Shown piece after piece: positions 1 to 8,462 of a stretch of 28,884 nucleotides of DNA (positions are counted from its first letter, which is position 1; every line of letters starts with the position of its first letter). Below the pieces are notes generated by a model that worked only from the letters and a program-made list of their open reading frames with translations, was not told where the DNA came from and did no database searches. The DNA comes from a virus, in IMG/VR virus record IMGVR_UViG_3300009506_000145, positions 1 through 28,884 of that record, one strand, 5' to 3'. The position numbers and the translations under genes were made by a program.

Positions 1-92
1 TTATCTTCTACCTCTACAATAGCGTCATACGCTACTTTAGTTACCTCACCCAACTCTTTAGCTTTCTCAATAATAGAAGTTAATGTTGCCAT
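1..92 (-). CDS. Partial CDS, 5' end only, unknown product
   Basis: An ATG at 92 opens a frame that runs leftward without a stop to the window edge, about 30 codons. The visible N-terminus, MATLTSIIEKAKELGEVTKV..., is a short, charged, probably helical stretch. An AAGGGGAA ribosome binding site lies about 5 bases upstream, which supports the start. It follows the spanin-like genes by 11 bases on the same strand, so it is probably co-transcribed with the lysis cassette. I do not recognise the family. Being next to the spanins makes a lysis or late virion role possible, but the sequence does not show it. Confidence 0.6.
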   Translation of the reverse strand, partial: MATLTSIIEKAKELGEVTKVAYDAIVEVED

Positions 93-103
93 TACTATTC
101 CCC

Positions 104-409
104 TTAATATTTATTTAATACTTTAGTTATACACTCTGATGTACTATCTCTCAGAAGTCTATTCCTCTTGTTAACATATAAGGACTTCCCTATCCATATA
201 TGTAATTCTTTAATATCTTCCGTGTAAGGAACTTCATCTGGTAGTTCCAACTCTGTAGCGTAGTTACATAGAAGTATTTGTAGTTTTATATTGTTAGCTG
301 TTTCTGATTCTATTGAGCTCTTTGACACGCTCGTACATGCTGTTAGTAGAATCAATCCGCTTAAGGCTATCACATTCCTTTTTATGTGCTTTGTAAAGTT
401 CTTTAGCAT
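104..409 (-). CDS. Rz1-like outer-membrane spanin lipoprotein
   Basis: The product is about 101 aa. A basic N-terminus (KNFTKHIKRN) leads into a hydrophobic segment ending in LILLTAC, a typical lipobox with the lipidated Cys near residue 25. The rest is polar and lacks a second membrane segment. The gene starts inside the preceding Rz-like gene in another reading frame, the usual arrangement of Rz/Rz1 spanin pairs. Spanins fuse the inner and outer membranes in the last step of lysis of Gram-negative hosts. I chose the ATG at 409; a GTG at 433 would add eight residues. It is longer and less proline-rich than lambda Rz1, so the call rests on the lipobox and the overlap. Confidence 0.7.
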   Translation of the reverse strand: MLKNFTKHIKRNVIALSGLILLTACTSVSKSSIESETANNIKLQILLCNYATELELPDEVPYTEDIKELHIWIGKSLYVNKRNRLLRDSTSECITKVLNKY

Positions 410-521
410 ACTTCTTCTGCCCTTCAATAACACTGTTAGTGTCTACCTTACTTTTCCTAGATTTCCATTCATTATAAATGTTAATAAGGAAAGTAAATAC
501 AGTTAAAAACTTACTTACCAT
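294..521 (-). CDS. Rz-like inner-membrane spanin candidate
   Basis: The product is 75 aa. A short hydrophobic stretch at residues 5-16 (FLTVFTFLINIY) could anchor it in the inner membrane, followed by a basic patch and a long polar, probably helical tail (EGQKKYAKELYKAHKKEC...) as expected of the periplasmic rod of an i-spanin. The start overlaps the end of the upstream gene by 11 bases and has a GAGGAG site 7 bases away. The lipoprotein gene begins within this gene in another frame. The membrane segment is short for an i-spanin, so the assignment depends mainly on the overlap with the lipoprotein gene. Confidence 0.55.
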   Translation of the reverse strand: MVSKFLTVFTFLINIYNEWKSRKSKVDTNSVIEGQKKYAKELYKAHKKECDSLKRIDSTNSMYERVKELNRIRNS

Positions 522-831
522 TCCTCATCTCCTCTTTAGTTGACAGTCTAATTAGGTTATTATTCATAATCCTAACACTGTCATCTAATGAACTAACTGC
601 TACAGTCAGTGCATGAAGGTTATTATTAAGGGATTTAACATCTTCTTCCACCCTAATAATCTTCTCCCTATCAACTGTAACTACATTACCTAATTTCTCT
701 ACCTCCTTCTTCACTGAAAATAACTCAGTTCTAGTGGAGGTTAGTCCACCAGACATATCAATATAGGCAGCAGTACCGCTCCCCAACAATGCTAACGCAG
801 CGATAACATTAGAAACTACACCAGTTGACAT
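511..831 (-). CDS. Small membrane protein with coiled coil, candidate holin
   Basis: The product is 106 aa. Residues about 5-25 (VVSNVIAALALLGSGTAAYI) form one hydrophobic segment. The remainder shows heptad-like spacing of hydrophobic residues (VKKEVEKLGNVV, IIRVEEDVKSLNNNLHAL, VRIMNNNLIRL), indicating a coiled coil. It begins one base after the 838-residue internal protein gene, using an AGGAA site inside that gene's end, and it runs into the Rz-like gene. A one-span protein directly before spanins suggests a holin or another lysis or virion membrane protein. No endolysin gene lies beside it in the window. The family is not recognised by sequence. Confidence 0.5.
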   Translation of the reverse strand: MSTGVVSNVIAALALLGSGTAAYIDMSGGLTSTRTELFSVKKEVEKLGNVVTVDREKIIRVEEDVKSLNNNLHALTVAVSSLDDSVRIMNNNLIRLSTKEEMRNGK

Positions 832-832
832 A

Positions 833-3349
833 TTATTTCCTCATACTGTTAAGTATTTCAAGTGTCTTATCATAGCCAACCTTGCTAAATGCTTCCCACT
901 CATTTTGTAGCGCCTTAACAGCAGACTTCTCTTGTTGTGGTGTAGGGCTATCAGACTCTAAGAATTTCCCAATCTGTGGGCGTTTATCTTTAAGTAGATA
1001 TTCACTTACTATTTTATCCTGCAGTTCTGATGTGAATGGTTCATCCATACCAATACCTAACTTCTCAGCAGCTTGTTTAAGTGTAGAGTAGATTATTTGG
1101 TATTGACCAACAGCAGATGACCTATCACCTGTAGGTATTCCAGCTTTCCTCTGTCCAGCTACAGCAGCCTTTTGTTCTGCAAGAACTTCACCTACTGTAT
1201 GTTCAGTTGGTTTAAATCCTGTAGAAAAATACTTCTTAGCTTTATAGTTGATAGAATCATATCCAGCAGGGCCAGCCTCCTTCTCAGATATGAACGAGTG
1301 GAACTCACTAGACTTTTTTGCTTGGGTTTCTCCCATAGTTACATCCTCTTTGCTTGTAGTAGTTACTTGTTCAGGTGCTCCCTCCACTTGCATCTTCTTA
1401 GGTGGGATAGCATTCATAATATCAACAATACTTCCATTGTAAGCTATCTCCTTAAGCCTATCCCTCTCCTCTAACGCTGTAGTCCTAGTTTCTAAGTCTT
1501 GCGCGTTTAGAGCTTCCTGTGTAAGTCTATCCATCTCATCATACAAGCCTTTCTTAGCAACTTGGAATGGGTTAGTCTCCCTTGATTGCCTAGCCGCCAT
1601 AGAGAACTCTTCACCACCACTCTTAGATACAGCCCCAATCCTGCCTTGGTTAATTGTTATAGCTGTAGCCATTTCAGGTGTTATGTGTGACACATCTACT
1701 TTAAGTAGTTTAGCCATGTCCTCTAACTTCTCTGGGTTAGCTTTATAAGTGTTATAGATATTGAATATATGCTTCTTATCTAAGTCACTAATGGTGATAT
1801 GTGAAGGAGTTTCAATATCTAAGTCCTCAGATGTACTCGCCTTCTTAAACAAACCACCACCATACAATGGAACTTTAGGTCGCTTAACAACATTGATACT
1901 AATATCCTCTGGAACTAACCCTTTAGATAGCATTGATTTTGAGAACGCTAGTGTTGAAGCTTCAAGTGTGCTGTCAGAGATTTTCAAAGAAGCATCTTTA
2001 TTAGCAGCTCTATAGCGCTTAAACTTCTCTCCCCAACCTATAGCAGCAGCGTCAGGGTTAAGTTCTACTAGCTCATTCATTGATTTTTGGTCGTATGTGC
2101 CATTATCAATTGCTTTGTTCACGCCTTCAACATACCCATTATACATATCACTATCTTTTCTAAGTAGGTATGATGGTACACTGATAGCCTCTTTCTCATT
2201 CATCCTTGGGCTATACGCTGTATCTTTATCATTAGTACTAGGGTCAAAGCCGATAATTAACTTCTTCATGCCAGATTGTGCGCTTGTTTTAACATCATTA
2301 CCATCACCAAACAGTGCCTTATAGATTGGGTTATCTCTTACCATTGCTGCTTGGTCTGCTGTATTTCTGTTGTACAAATCTTTAGCTAGGTCAGCAGCGA
2401 ACTGACTTCCACCATACTGGTTAGCTAATCTTATGGCTGTAAACTCTTTAGATGCTGTTAATAGGAACTCAGCATTCTGTTCTGCGTTTATGCTACTCAT
2501 TAGACTTAGGTATTCATGGTCATCGGCCATTGAATCTAAATCTGAGTACATAGAGTCTAAGTCACCCATAAGTGATTCATACTGCTGCTCATCAATTGTA
2601 AGGTTGCCATTAAGCCTAAGGCTAGAATCCAAATCCCTCTTGTGCCTATCCTTTAACATTTTAATTGATGTTTTATATTCCCTTGTCTGGTTAGCATCAA
2701 GACTCCCGCCACTATCTTTAACAAGTTTAATTAGGTCATTACTTAAATTAATTCTAGCATCAACAATTTGTGATTGTAGCGCTGAATAGAACCTATCAAA
2801 ATTACCTTCCTTGATATGCTTATTAACCTCTGCTTGCTCTTTTAATGCTACAGCTTGGTTACTAACAGCAATGCGTTTAGATGCCTCTTCATTTGTAATG
2901 TTAGAGCGTCTAGCTAACATATCAACTTCTTCACTATACTTGGCTTGGTTAGACTCTTGCATTGTAGGGGTTAGGAGGCCAGCGCCCCCTAACTGGCCAG
3001 ATACACCCCCGGTTCCACCAGAAGTGCCCCCCATAAATACAGCTTCAAACATGCCCTTAGCCCTATCAGCAGCCCAAGGAGCACTAGCCATTGACTTAGA
3101 CAACTCACTCCTAGCTCTGGCAGATGTTTCTGCAATGGAGGCACCTTGCCTACGAGCATTAGCAATTGTTTGGAATTTCTGTTGTAAACTTTTAAGCTCT
3201 TGTGATGCTGAATATTGAAACCCTGCCTCTACAGCCATTGGAGCTACAGCAGACGCGAATTGCACTACAGGGTTTACATCAACTGATGCTTGTTGTGGAG
3301 TAATACTACTACCACCTGTTTGACTTAATATTGGTTGGAACGTTGCCAT
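833..3349 (-). CDS. Internal virion (ejection) protein with C-terminal lysozyme-like domain
   Basis: The product is 838 aa, the last large virion gene of the late module. Residues about 1-670 are mostly helical, low-complexity and Ala/Ser/Lys rich, as in podovirus ejection proteins. Residues about 685-838 look like a lambda-endolysin type (GH104-like) muramidase: an E-bearing start (SEKEAGPAGYDSINY), then SSAVGQYQIIYSTL near 744, an FTSELQDKIVSEYLL helix, and NEWEAFSKVGYDK near the end. Such a domain would open peptidoglycan locally during DNA entry. In T7 the equivalent activity sits at the N-terminus of gp16. The start is TAATG-coupled to the upstream gene, with AAGGTGA as ribosome binding site. 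The enzymatic call is by motif resemblance only. Confidence 0.75.
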   Translation of the reverse strand: MATFQPILSQTGGSSITPQQASVDVNPVVQFASAVAPMAVEAGFQYSASQELKSLQQKFQTIANARRQGASIAETSARARSELSKSMASAPWAADRAKGMFEAVFMGGTSGGTGGVSGQLGGAGLLTPTMQESNQAKYSEEVDMLARRSNITNEEASKRIAVSNQAVALKEQAEVNKHIKEGNFDRFYSALQSQIVDARINLSNDLIKLVKDSGGSLDANQTREYKTSIKMLKDRHKRDLDSSLRLNGNLTIDEQQYESLMGDLDSMYSDLDSMADDHEYLSLMSSINAEQNAEFLLTASKEFTAIRLANQYGGSQFAADLAKDLYNRNTADQAAMVRDNPIYKALFGDGNDVKTSAQSGMKKLIIGFDPSTNDKDTAYSPRMNEKEAISVPSYLLRKDSDMYNGYVEGVNKAIDNGTYDQKSMNELVELNPDAAAIGWGEKFKRYRAANKDASLKISDSTLEASTLAFSKSMLSKGLVPEDISINVVKRPKVPLYGGGLFKKASTSEDLDIETPSHITISDLDKKHIFNIYNTYKANPEKLEDMAKLLKVDVSHITPEMATAITINQGRIGAVSKSGGEEFSMAARQSRETNPFQVAKKGLYDEMDRLTQEALNAQDLETRTTALEERDRLKEIAYNGSIVDIMNAIPPKKMQVEGAPEQVTTTSKEDVTMGETQAKKSSEFHSFISEKEAGPAGYDSINYKAKKYFSTGFKPTEHTVGEVLAEQKAAVAGQRKAGIPTGDRSSAVGQYQIIYSTLKQAAEKLGIGMDEPFTSELQDKIVSEYLLKDKRPQIGKFLESDSPTPQQEKSAVKALQNEWEAFSKVGYDKTLEILNSMRK

Positions 3350-6300
3350 TATTCACCTTCTTTAATACTTTTAATATGACTTCTAACAAGTGTGTTTGAA
3401 GTTAGTCCACCTTTATCTAGGTCAGTGTACTGAGCATTAATAATATCAGTTATTGTTTTAGACTCAACAGTAGTTTCATCCAATACCCTTTCACTTACCA
3501 TATCCCAAATAGCTTGTGCATCTTTAGGGTAGCGGTTGAACAGTACCTGCTTCCTTACACCTAATGCTTTCTGAGCTGCCAACACTTCGTCCTCACTAGC
3601 ACCTTCTTTACTTGTTGTTTGTACAAAACCTAATATCAACTTAATAGTTGATTCAGCAATTGCTTTACGATGCTTGGTTAAATCTGACAGTGCTTCCTTA
3701 CCTTTATACACATCATTGATTGTATCTAATTGGAAGCCAGCAGCCCTAGCTAGAATGGTTTGTAAGTTTTGACCTTCGACATCAACACTACTACCACCCC
3801 TGCGTCTCATAATAGGGTCAATACCCGCAAGTTCTATAGCAGCCAATACACTCCTACTACCTGCTGGCATATCGGCCATACTGCGTCCTAGAGAGCTTAC
3901 AGTGGCCATTATAGTGGATAGCTTATCATCACTGTACATTGTGTTTACAGCCCCATTCCACAAATCTGAAAGTATTTCCCCAGACCTAGTAATAGTATTG
4001 AATGACGCACCAGTTACACTCTCTGACAAAGGTTGACCTTCACTACCTAACATATTCTTAAACTCTTTAGCTAGGTTAGGAGAAAGTGCAAGACGTTCAG
4101 ATAGTAGTGAGTTAATGCCAAGTTCATCATTGAAAGCCCATCCTACCAATCCCTTCTTGATAGCTGTAGCTTGTTCATATGTAGCTTCCTCACCATATAT
4201 TGTCTTTGTCAGGTAATCACCCACATCGCCAAACATAGATGCACCAGCACTACCAAACAATACTACTTGCCCACCTATCAATTGAGCCTTCTCAGTCTTA
4301 GTAAACCAATCCCCAGCAATAGCTTCTAGATATTTTGTATAGATTTGTTTGAACTGTGTACCAACACCAATAAGACCTTTTTGGTAAGCTGCTTTATTAG
4401 CATTACCCATATTGAATCTCAATTGTTCAGACCTAGCTAACACATCTGCCATATCTTTATCAGTATACTTAAATGCACTACCTTTAACTTTCTTAACGTC
4501 CTCTAATGCTGTAAAGAATGAGATGCGCATATTAGCCAGTTCCCCAATCTTATACGGAGTTTGACCAGCTTCTACAATACCGTGCATAGTTCTTCTTATA
4601 ACTCCAGCATCATAAGGAAGTTTGTTATAAAGTGAAGCTGCATCTGAGTTAGCATTAATGATGCTATCCTTCATTCCAGATCTAGTCCAGAAATCATAGT
4701 CCTTAACAAGACTACCATCCTTAATACCCATCTTAGATGCTATAGTATCAATAACTTTACCAGCTATTCTCTCATTACTAGATAGGTCTAGAGCACTAGC
4801 AATAAGCCATTTATGTAATGACTTAGAGGCACTTACAGGGCTAATGCTTAGTGCAGCAGTTGCACCTGAGGCTTGCACTGCAATCTGTGCTAGGTTGAAC
4901 GCCCCTAGTGTAAGGTTATATGTTGCAGATTTGAGTAGGTTTGTAGGGTTAGAGTCATCAATACCATACATGAATTTAGCTATATTGGTATTCTTAACAC
5001 CTAAAGTTCTGCCACCTTTATCAAACCTCTTAGCAATGTTAGAAAATAAACCTTTAATATACTGCTCACCTTTAGTTGGCACTCTTGATAAATGCTCTAT
5101 TTGGTCATATGATGCCAGTAGTTGAGTCTTAATACTTTCATCAATATCAGCATTAGATATTAATGCTCTAGCACTTACCCAATTACGTTTAACTTCTGGT
5201 CCAATCTGTGGTATAGATGCAGCCTCATTTAATACCCTAGCTTTAGCTTCCATCCTCCACTCACCCATAGCCACCCTATCTGCTGTAATAGCGAAGTACT
5301 TCTGTAATGAGTTAATAGAATCAACCCTGTTAGCATCATCTTCAACATCACCTACATACTCAATAGCACTACTAGAGCGTTTACCAGTAATAAGTCCACC
5401 ATTAATTTGGATAGTGTCATCATCCCAAGCTTTACCAACTTGACCTTCAGCTTTAATTGAGTATAATTCTTTGTCAAACTTTCCACCAGACTCTATAGCA
5501 GACTTCTCTACTTTAGCTAGGTAGCTACTAACTTCAGTGTGTGTAGGGCCATAAGCTATGGTCTTCTCTACTTCCTTCCATCTACCATCAACCAATACTT
5601 TAGTCTTCTTCTTTAAGAAGAAGTTAGCATTCTTCCTAATCTTAGGTAGGTAGTTTGGAACCTTACCTAAAACACCCTCATTAGGAATATCACTAATACC
5701 TCTTTTATGCACTAGAGCGTACTTGGTCATGCCATCACTACCATTAAACCAACCTAACTCACTGTTAGCCCTACTTCCTGTAATGACGTACCCTTTGGCG
5801 TACATATCGTCAATATCTTTCTTACTGACCTCTTCTATAAAATCTAGTGTGCCATCCTCATTGAATATACTTATCTTCTTACTACCACCATCCAATACAA
5901 AAGCTCTATAACCATCCGCACTATCATTATAAGTTTTAGCATAATGTACATCGTCACCAATGCTTACCTTCTTAGCACCTGACAGTTGTAAATATCTAGC
6001 TAGGTTGAGGTCATTAAGTTTATGCCCATCATCTAGTGTGCGCCTAATACCAGCAAATGCAGCATACTCCTTATCAGAAAGTTTAATACCACCAATACCA
6101 TCATGTACTAACGCTTGATAAGATACATCAATATCCTTGCCATCTACTTCCCTCATAAGCATATCTAACTTTTTAAGACTGGCCTTACTACCTTTAATTG
6201 GTTTTAACGCACTGTCAACAGCAGCAGAGTAGGATTTAAGAATGCGTGAGCTAGAGAATAGTGAGGCTTCAGCAGCTTGTACAAACAACTCTCTATCACC

Positions 6301-7677
6301 AGTTAGTAGGAAGTTAGGTGATAGTGCCCCTCTAATAGCTGCCTTAGTCAAACTCCCTTTAGTGATATTCATCCTACCTAAATCATCAGATACAAACTCT
6401 TGAGTGTATGATTGCTCTTCAACCTTACCACCTTTATTAATCTTGTAATTAATCTGGTAGTCTTCAAGTCCTTTAACAATGTTAATATCTTCAATATCAA
6501 CATCCTTCCCAAGATTGTTTTTGAACTTAACCATTAGATTTTTAAGGTCAACCTCATCTGGCGATATTGTGTATGAGTAGATGTTATCCATACGTCCAAG
6601 TGCTTCTGATACACCTTCCATCACAGCTCTATACTCTTTCTGAGCACCCTCTGGCATACCTTTAAACACCTTACCAATATCCTTCACAGGAAGCCCTGTA
6701 GTGGCTGCATCTCCAACAGAAACACCTACATCCTTACCTACCTTAGGGTTATTCTTAACTGCCTCAGATAAGGCTCCTACGACCTCTGGGTGCTTAACCT
6801 TTGCTAAGTTCCTAAGTGTACTTAAACCTTTACCAGCATTTAAAATCTTTCTACCAATACCTAAAGTTGTGGCTACAATACCTAGCTTCTCTGCTGTTTG
6901 CCATACTGCCTCACTTTCTGGGTCTGTGCTAATAATACGTTGTAGTTGATCTAGTTGTTGTAGGTAGTTATCAGAATCACTTTTGTTAATAGCTGGCAGC
7001 AATACTGTAGCGTCAAAATAAGCTCTATCGCCTACGCTTAAACTATTACGGAAATTACTAAGATTTATTTGACCCTCAACACTATCTATAAAGTTAGAAA
7101 AGTCTTGCCTATTGCCCTCAACTTCACCAACTGTTACACCCATATTAAGTGCATCATCTGGTACAATTACCATACCTGCGAAATCCAACAGTGCATCGGA
7201 GAATCCATAGTCATCCATACTTTGTTGTAACATATAGGTAGTGGCTAGGTCTACTGCTGCAGAGCCAATCTCTTCATCAGTTGCATACGCAGAGTTTGGA
7301 AATCCTCTCAGATATGCCATATACTTACCAACTAATGTATCAGACATTTCCAATGCCTTAGCTTGTAAGTCTGGGGCTATGCCAACAATCTCTCTAATAA
7401 TATCTTGTCTTTCAGATGGGGTAATCTCTAGATGTTGTACAATAGTATCGTTAACATCCTGTACTAACGCCTCCCCCCTTTCATGTTGAATCTGTTCACT
7501 ACCTTTAGAAGATGTTGTTGCAACAGCACTAGCTAAATCTACACCGTTAGCAATTGCTAAAGCACCTTCCTCTCTAACTACTTGAGTGTCTCTGGCATAT
7601 GAAGATAGTATACTATCTTCATACATATTACCACTAACAGTTGATGTAGTTCTAGTTTGTGTTGTTGTTATTGGCAT
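3349..7677 (-). CDS. Giant internal virion / DNA ejection protein
   Basis: The product is 1442 aa, the largest in the window. It lies between the gp14-like gene and the 838-residue protein, the place of T7 gp15/gp16 ejection proteins. The sequence is mainly helical. A long weakly hydrophobic stretch begins near residue 915 (LGAFNLAQIAVQASGATAALSI); another near 1110-1140 contains AQLIGGQVVLFGSAGASMFG. These could insert into the envelope when the protein leaves the virion. I see no polymerase motifs and no lysozyme motif. It starts directly after the upstream stop (TAAATG) with AAGG close by. The role is inferred from size, order and composition. Confidence 0.7.
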   Translation of the reverse strand: MPITTTQTRTTSTVSGNMYEDSILSSYARDTQVVREEGALAIANGVDLASAVATTSSKGSEQIQHERGEALVQDVNDTIVQHLEITPSERQDIIREIVGIAPDLQAKALEMSDTLVGKYMAYLRGFPNSAYATDEEIGSAAVDLATTYMLQQSMDDYGFSDALLDFAGMVIVPDDALNMGVTVGEVEGNRQDFSNFIDSVEGQINLSNFRNSLSVGDRAYFDATVLLPAINKSDSDNYLQQLDQLQRIISTDPESEAVWQTAEKLGIVATTLGIGRKILNAGKGLSTLRNLAKVKHPEVVGALSEAVKNNPKVGKDVGVSVGDAATTGLPVKDIGKVFKGMPEGAQKEYRAVMEGVSEALGRMDNIYSYTISPDEVDLKNLMVKFKNNLGKDVDIEDINIVKGLEDYQINYKINKGGKVEEQSYTQEFVSDDLGRMNITKGSLTKAAIRGALSPNFLLTGDRELFVQAAEASLFSSSRILKSYSAAVDSALKPIKGSKASLKKLDMLMREVDGKDIDVSYQALVHDGIGGIKLSDKEYAAFAGIRRTLDDGHKLNDLNLARYLQLSGAKKVSIGDDVHYAKTYNDSADGYRAFVLDGGSKKISIFNEDGTLDFIEEVSKKDIDDMYAKGYVITGSRANSELGWFNGSDGMTKYALVHKRGISDIPNEGVLGKVPNYLPKIRKNANFFLKKKTKVLVDGRWKEVEKTIAYGPTHTEVSSYLAKVEKSAIESGGKFDKELYSIKAEGQVGKAWDDDTIQINGGLITGKRSSSAIEYVGDVEDDANRVDSINSLQKYFAITADRVAMGEWRMEAKARVLNEAASIPQIGPEVKRNWVSARALISNADIDESIKTQLLASYDQIEHLSRVPTKGEQYIKGLFSNIAKRFDKGGRTLGVKNTNIAKFMYGIDDSNPTNLLKSATYNLTLGAFNLAQIAVQASGATAALSISPVSASKSLHKWLIASALDLSSNERIAGKVIDTIASKMGIKDGSLVKDYDFWTRSGMKDSIINANSDAASLYNKLPYDAGVIRRTMHGIVEAGQTPYKIGELANMRISFFTALEDVKKVKGSAFKYTDKDMADVLARSEQLRFNMGNANKAAYQKGLIGVGTQFKQIYTKYLEAIAGDWFTKTEKAQLIGGQVVLFGSAGASMFGDVGDYLTKTIYGEEATYEQATAIKKGLVGWAFNDELGINSLLSERLALSPNLAKEFKNMLGSEGQPLSESVTGASFNTITRSGEILSDLWNGAVNTMYSDDKLSTIMATVSSLGRSMADMPAGSRSVLAAIELAGIDPIMRRRGGSSVDVEGQNLQTILARAAGFQLDTINDVYKGKEALSDLTKHRKAIAESTIKLILGFVQTTSKEGASEDEVLAAQKALGVRKQVLFNRYPKDAQAIWDMVSERVLDETTVESKTITDIINAQYTDLDKGGLTSNTLVRSHIKSIKEGE

Positions 7678-8202
7678 TTACCTTGTTCCCCCAAATGTAG
7701 GTACACTAGATGATGGTGGTGACATACTCCAAGTAGGTACTGGTTGTTGTGTAGTTTGTTCACTGAATACACTATCCCACCCACCAATCTGGTTGAAAAT
7801 ACTTCCAGCCAATTGACCTACACCTTGACTGTACATCTGCCTAGTTTGACTACTTGCAATTTGCTCATTATAGCCAGAAATTCTTTGTGCGCTAGATGCC
7901 GTCTCACCTAAGAAGGATAAGTTAGATTGCAGTTGTTGTGTAATTGACCCTAGAGCTTGACCTTCTGATGTACTACCTTCAGTACCGCCATACACTGATG
8001 CCTGCTCTATCGCAGCTCCCCTAATCCTAGCTTCCCTAACAGCCATTCTCCTTTTTCTAGCATCCTCTAATGTCTGTATTTTAGTCTGCTCCTTCCTAGC
8101 CTTACTTTGTATTCTTTTCTGCTTTTCACTCTCATTTATACTATATGCTGTCGATGCCAACGATATAATAGCTAACCCTGTTGCCATAACATATGCCCCC
8201 AC
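7678..8202 (-). CDS. T7 gp14-like internal virion protein
   Basis: The product is 174 aa. A hydrophobic N-terminus (VMATGLAIISLASTAYSI) is followed by a long basic helix (EKQKRIQSKARKEQTKIQTLEDARKRR) and a Gln/Ser/Gly-rich tail. This layout is typical of the T7 gp14 family, which is ejected into the outer membrane as part of the DNA channel. It sits between the gp13-like protein and the giant ejection protein, matching T7 order. The start is uncertain: a GTG at 8202 has AAGG 6 bases upstream, while an ATG at 8187 lacks a clear site and would remove five residues. Either start overlaps the preceding gene. Confidence 0.7.
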   Translation of the reverse strand: MGAYVMATGLAIISLASTAYSINESEKQKRIQSKARKEQTKIQTLEDARKRRMAVREARIRGAAIEQASVYGGTEGSTSEGQALGSITQQLQSNLSFLGETASSAQRISGYNEQIASSQTRQMYSQGVGQLAGSIFNQIGGWDSVFSEQTTQQPVPTWSMSPPSSSVPTFGGTR

Positions 8203-8462
8203 TCTTTACCTTCAAACTCAAATCTTCTTAATAATTTGAATCCATTTAATTCTGCAAAATGTATAGATGGGGTGTAAGCATATATTTTACCTACACCCCT
8301 ATTAATGCACTCATCACTGAGGTGCTTAAATACTGCACAGGAGTGTATGATAGCTGACTTACACTTAGATTTTAAATCACAATGTAAATACCAATCACCA
8401 TCATACTTTTCCATACAATACTTAATTATATCATCCTCATAAGCTAAATAAATATCAGACAT
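8172..8462 (-). CDS. T7 gp13-like / GNAT-fold small virion-module protein
   Basis: The product is about 96 aa. The C-terminal part (KIYAYTPSIHFAELNGFKLLRRFEFEGKEWGHMLW) has the order seen at the end of GNAT-type acetyltransferases: strand, helix with an N..F..GF turn, then strands. T7 gp13, in the same place between gp12 and gp14, is similar in layout. The conserved acetyl-CoA binding loop is not evident, so catalysis is doubtful. The ATG at 8462 has GGAAG 5 bases upstream and overlaps the upstream stop by 8 bases. An ATG at 8474 would add four residues. A role in virion assembly is likely from position. Confidence 0.55.
   Translation of the reverse strand: MSDIYLAYEDDIIKYCMEKYDGDWYLHCDLKSKCKSAIIHSCAVFKHLSDECINRGVGKIYAYTPSIHFAELNGFKLLRRFEFEGKEWGHMLWQQG

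Noticed and set aside
882-3218. Several plus-strand open frames of 60-135 codons opposite the 838-residue protein gene
   Set aside because: They lack ribosome binding sites, lie wholly antisense to a well-supported gene and have compositions expected of complementary-strand reading. The same holds for other plus-strand frames left of 23,960.
3349-7677. N4-like virion RNA polymerase, suggested by the hairpin-like palindromes
   Set aside because: The 1442-residue protein is far shorter than the N4 enzyme, and I see none of the T7-type polymerase motifs.
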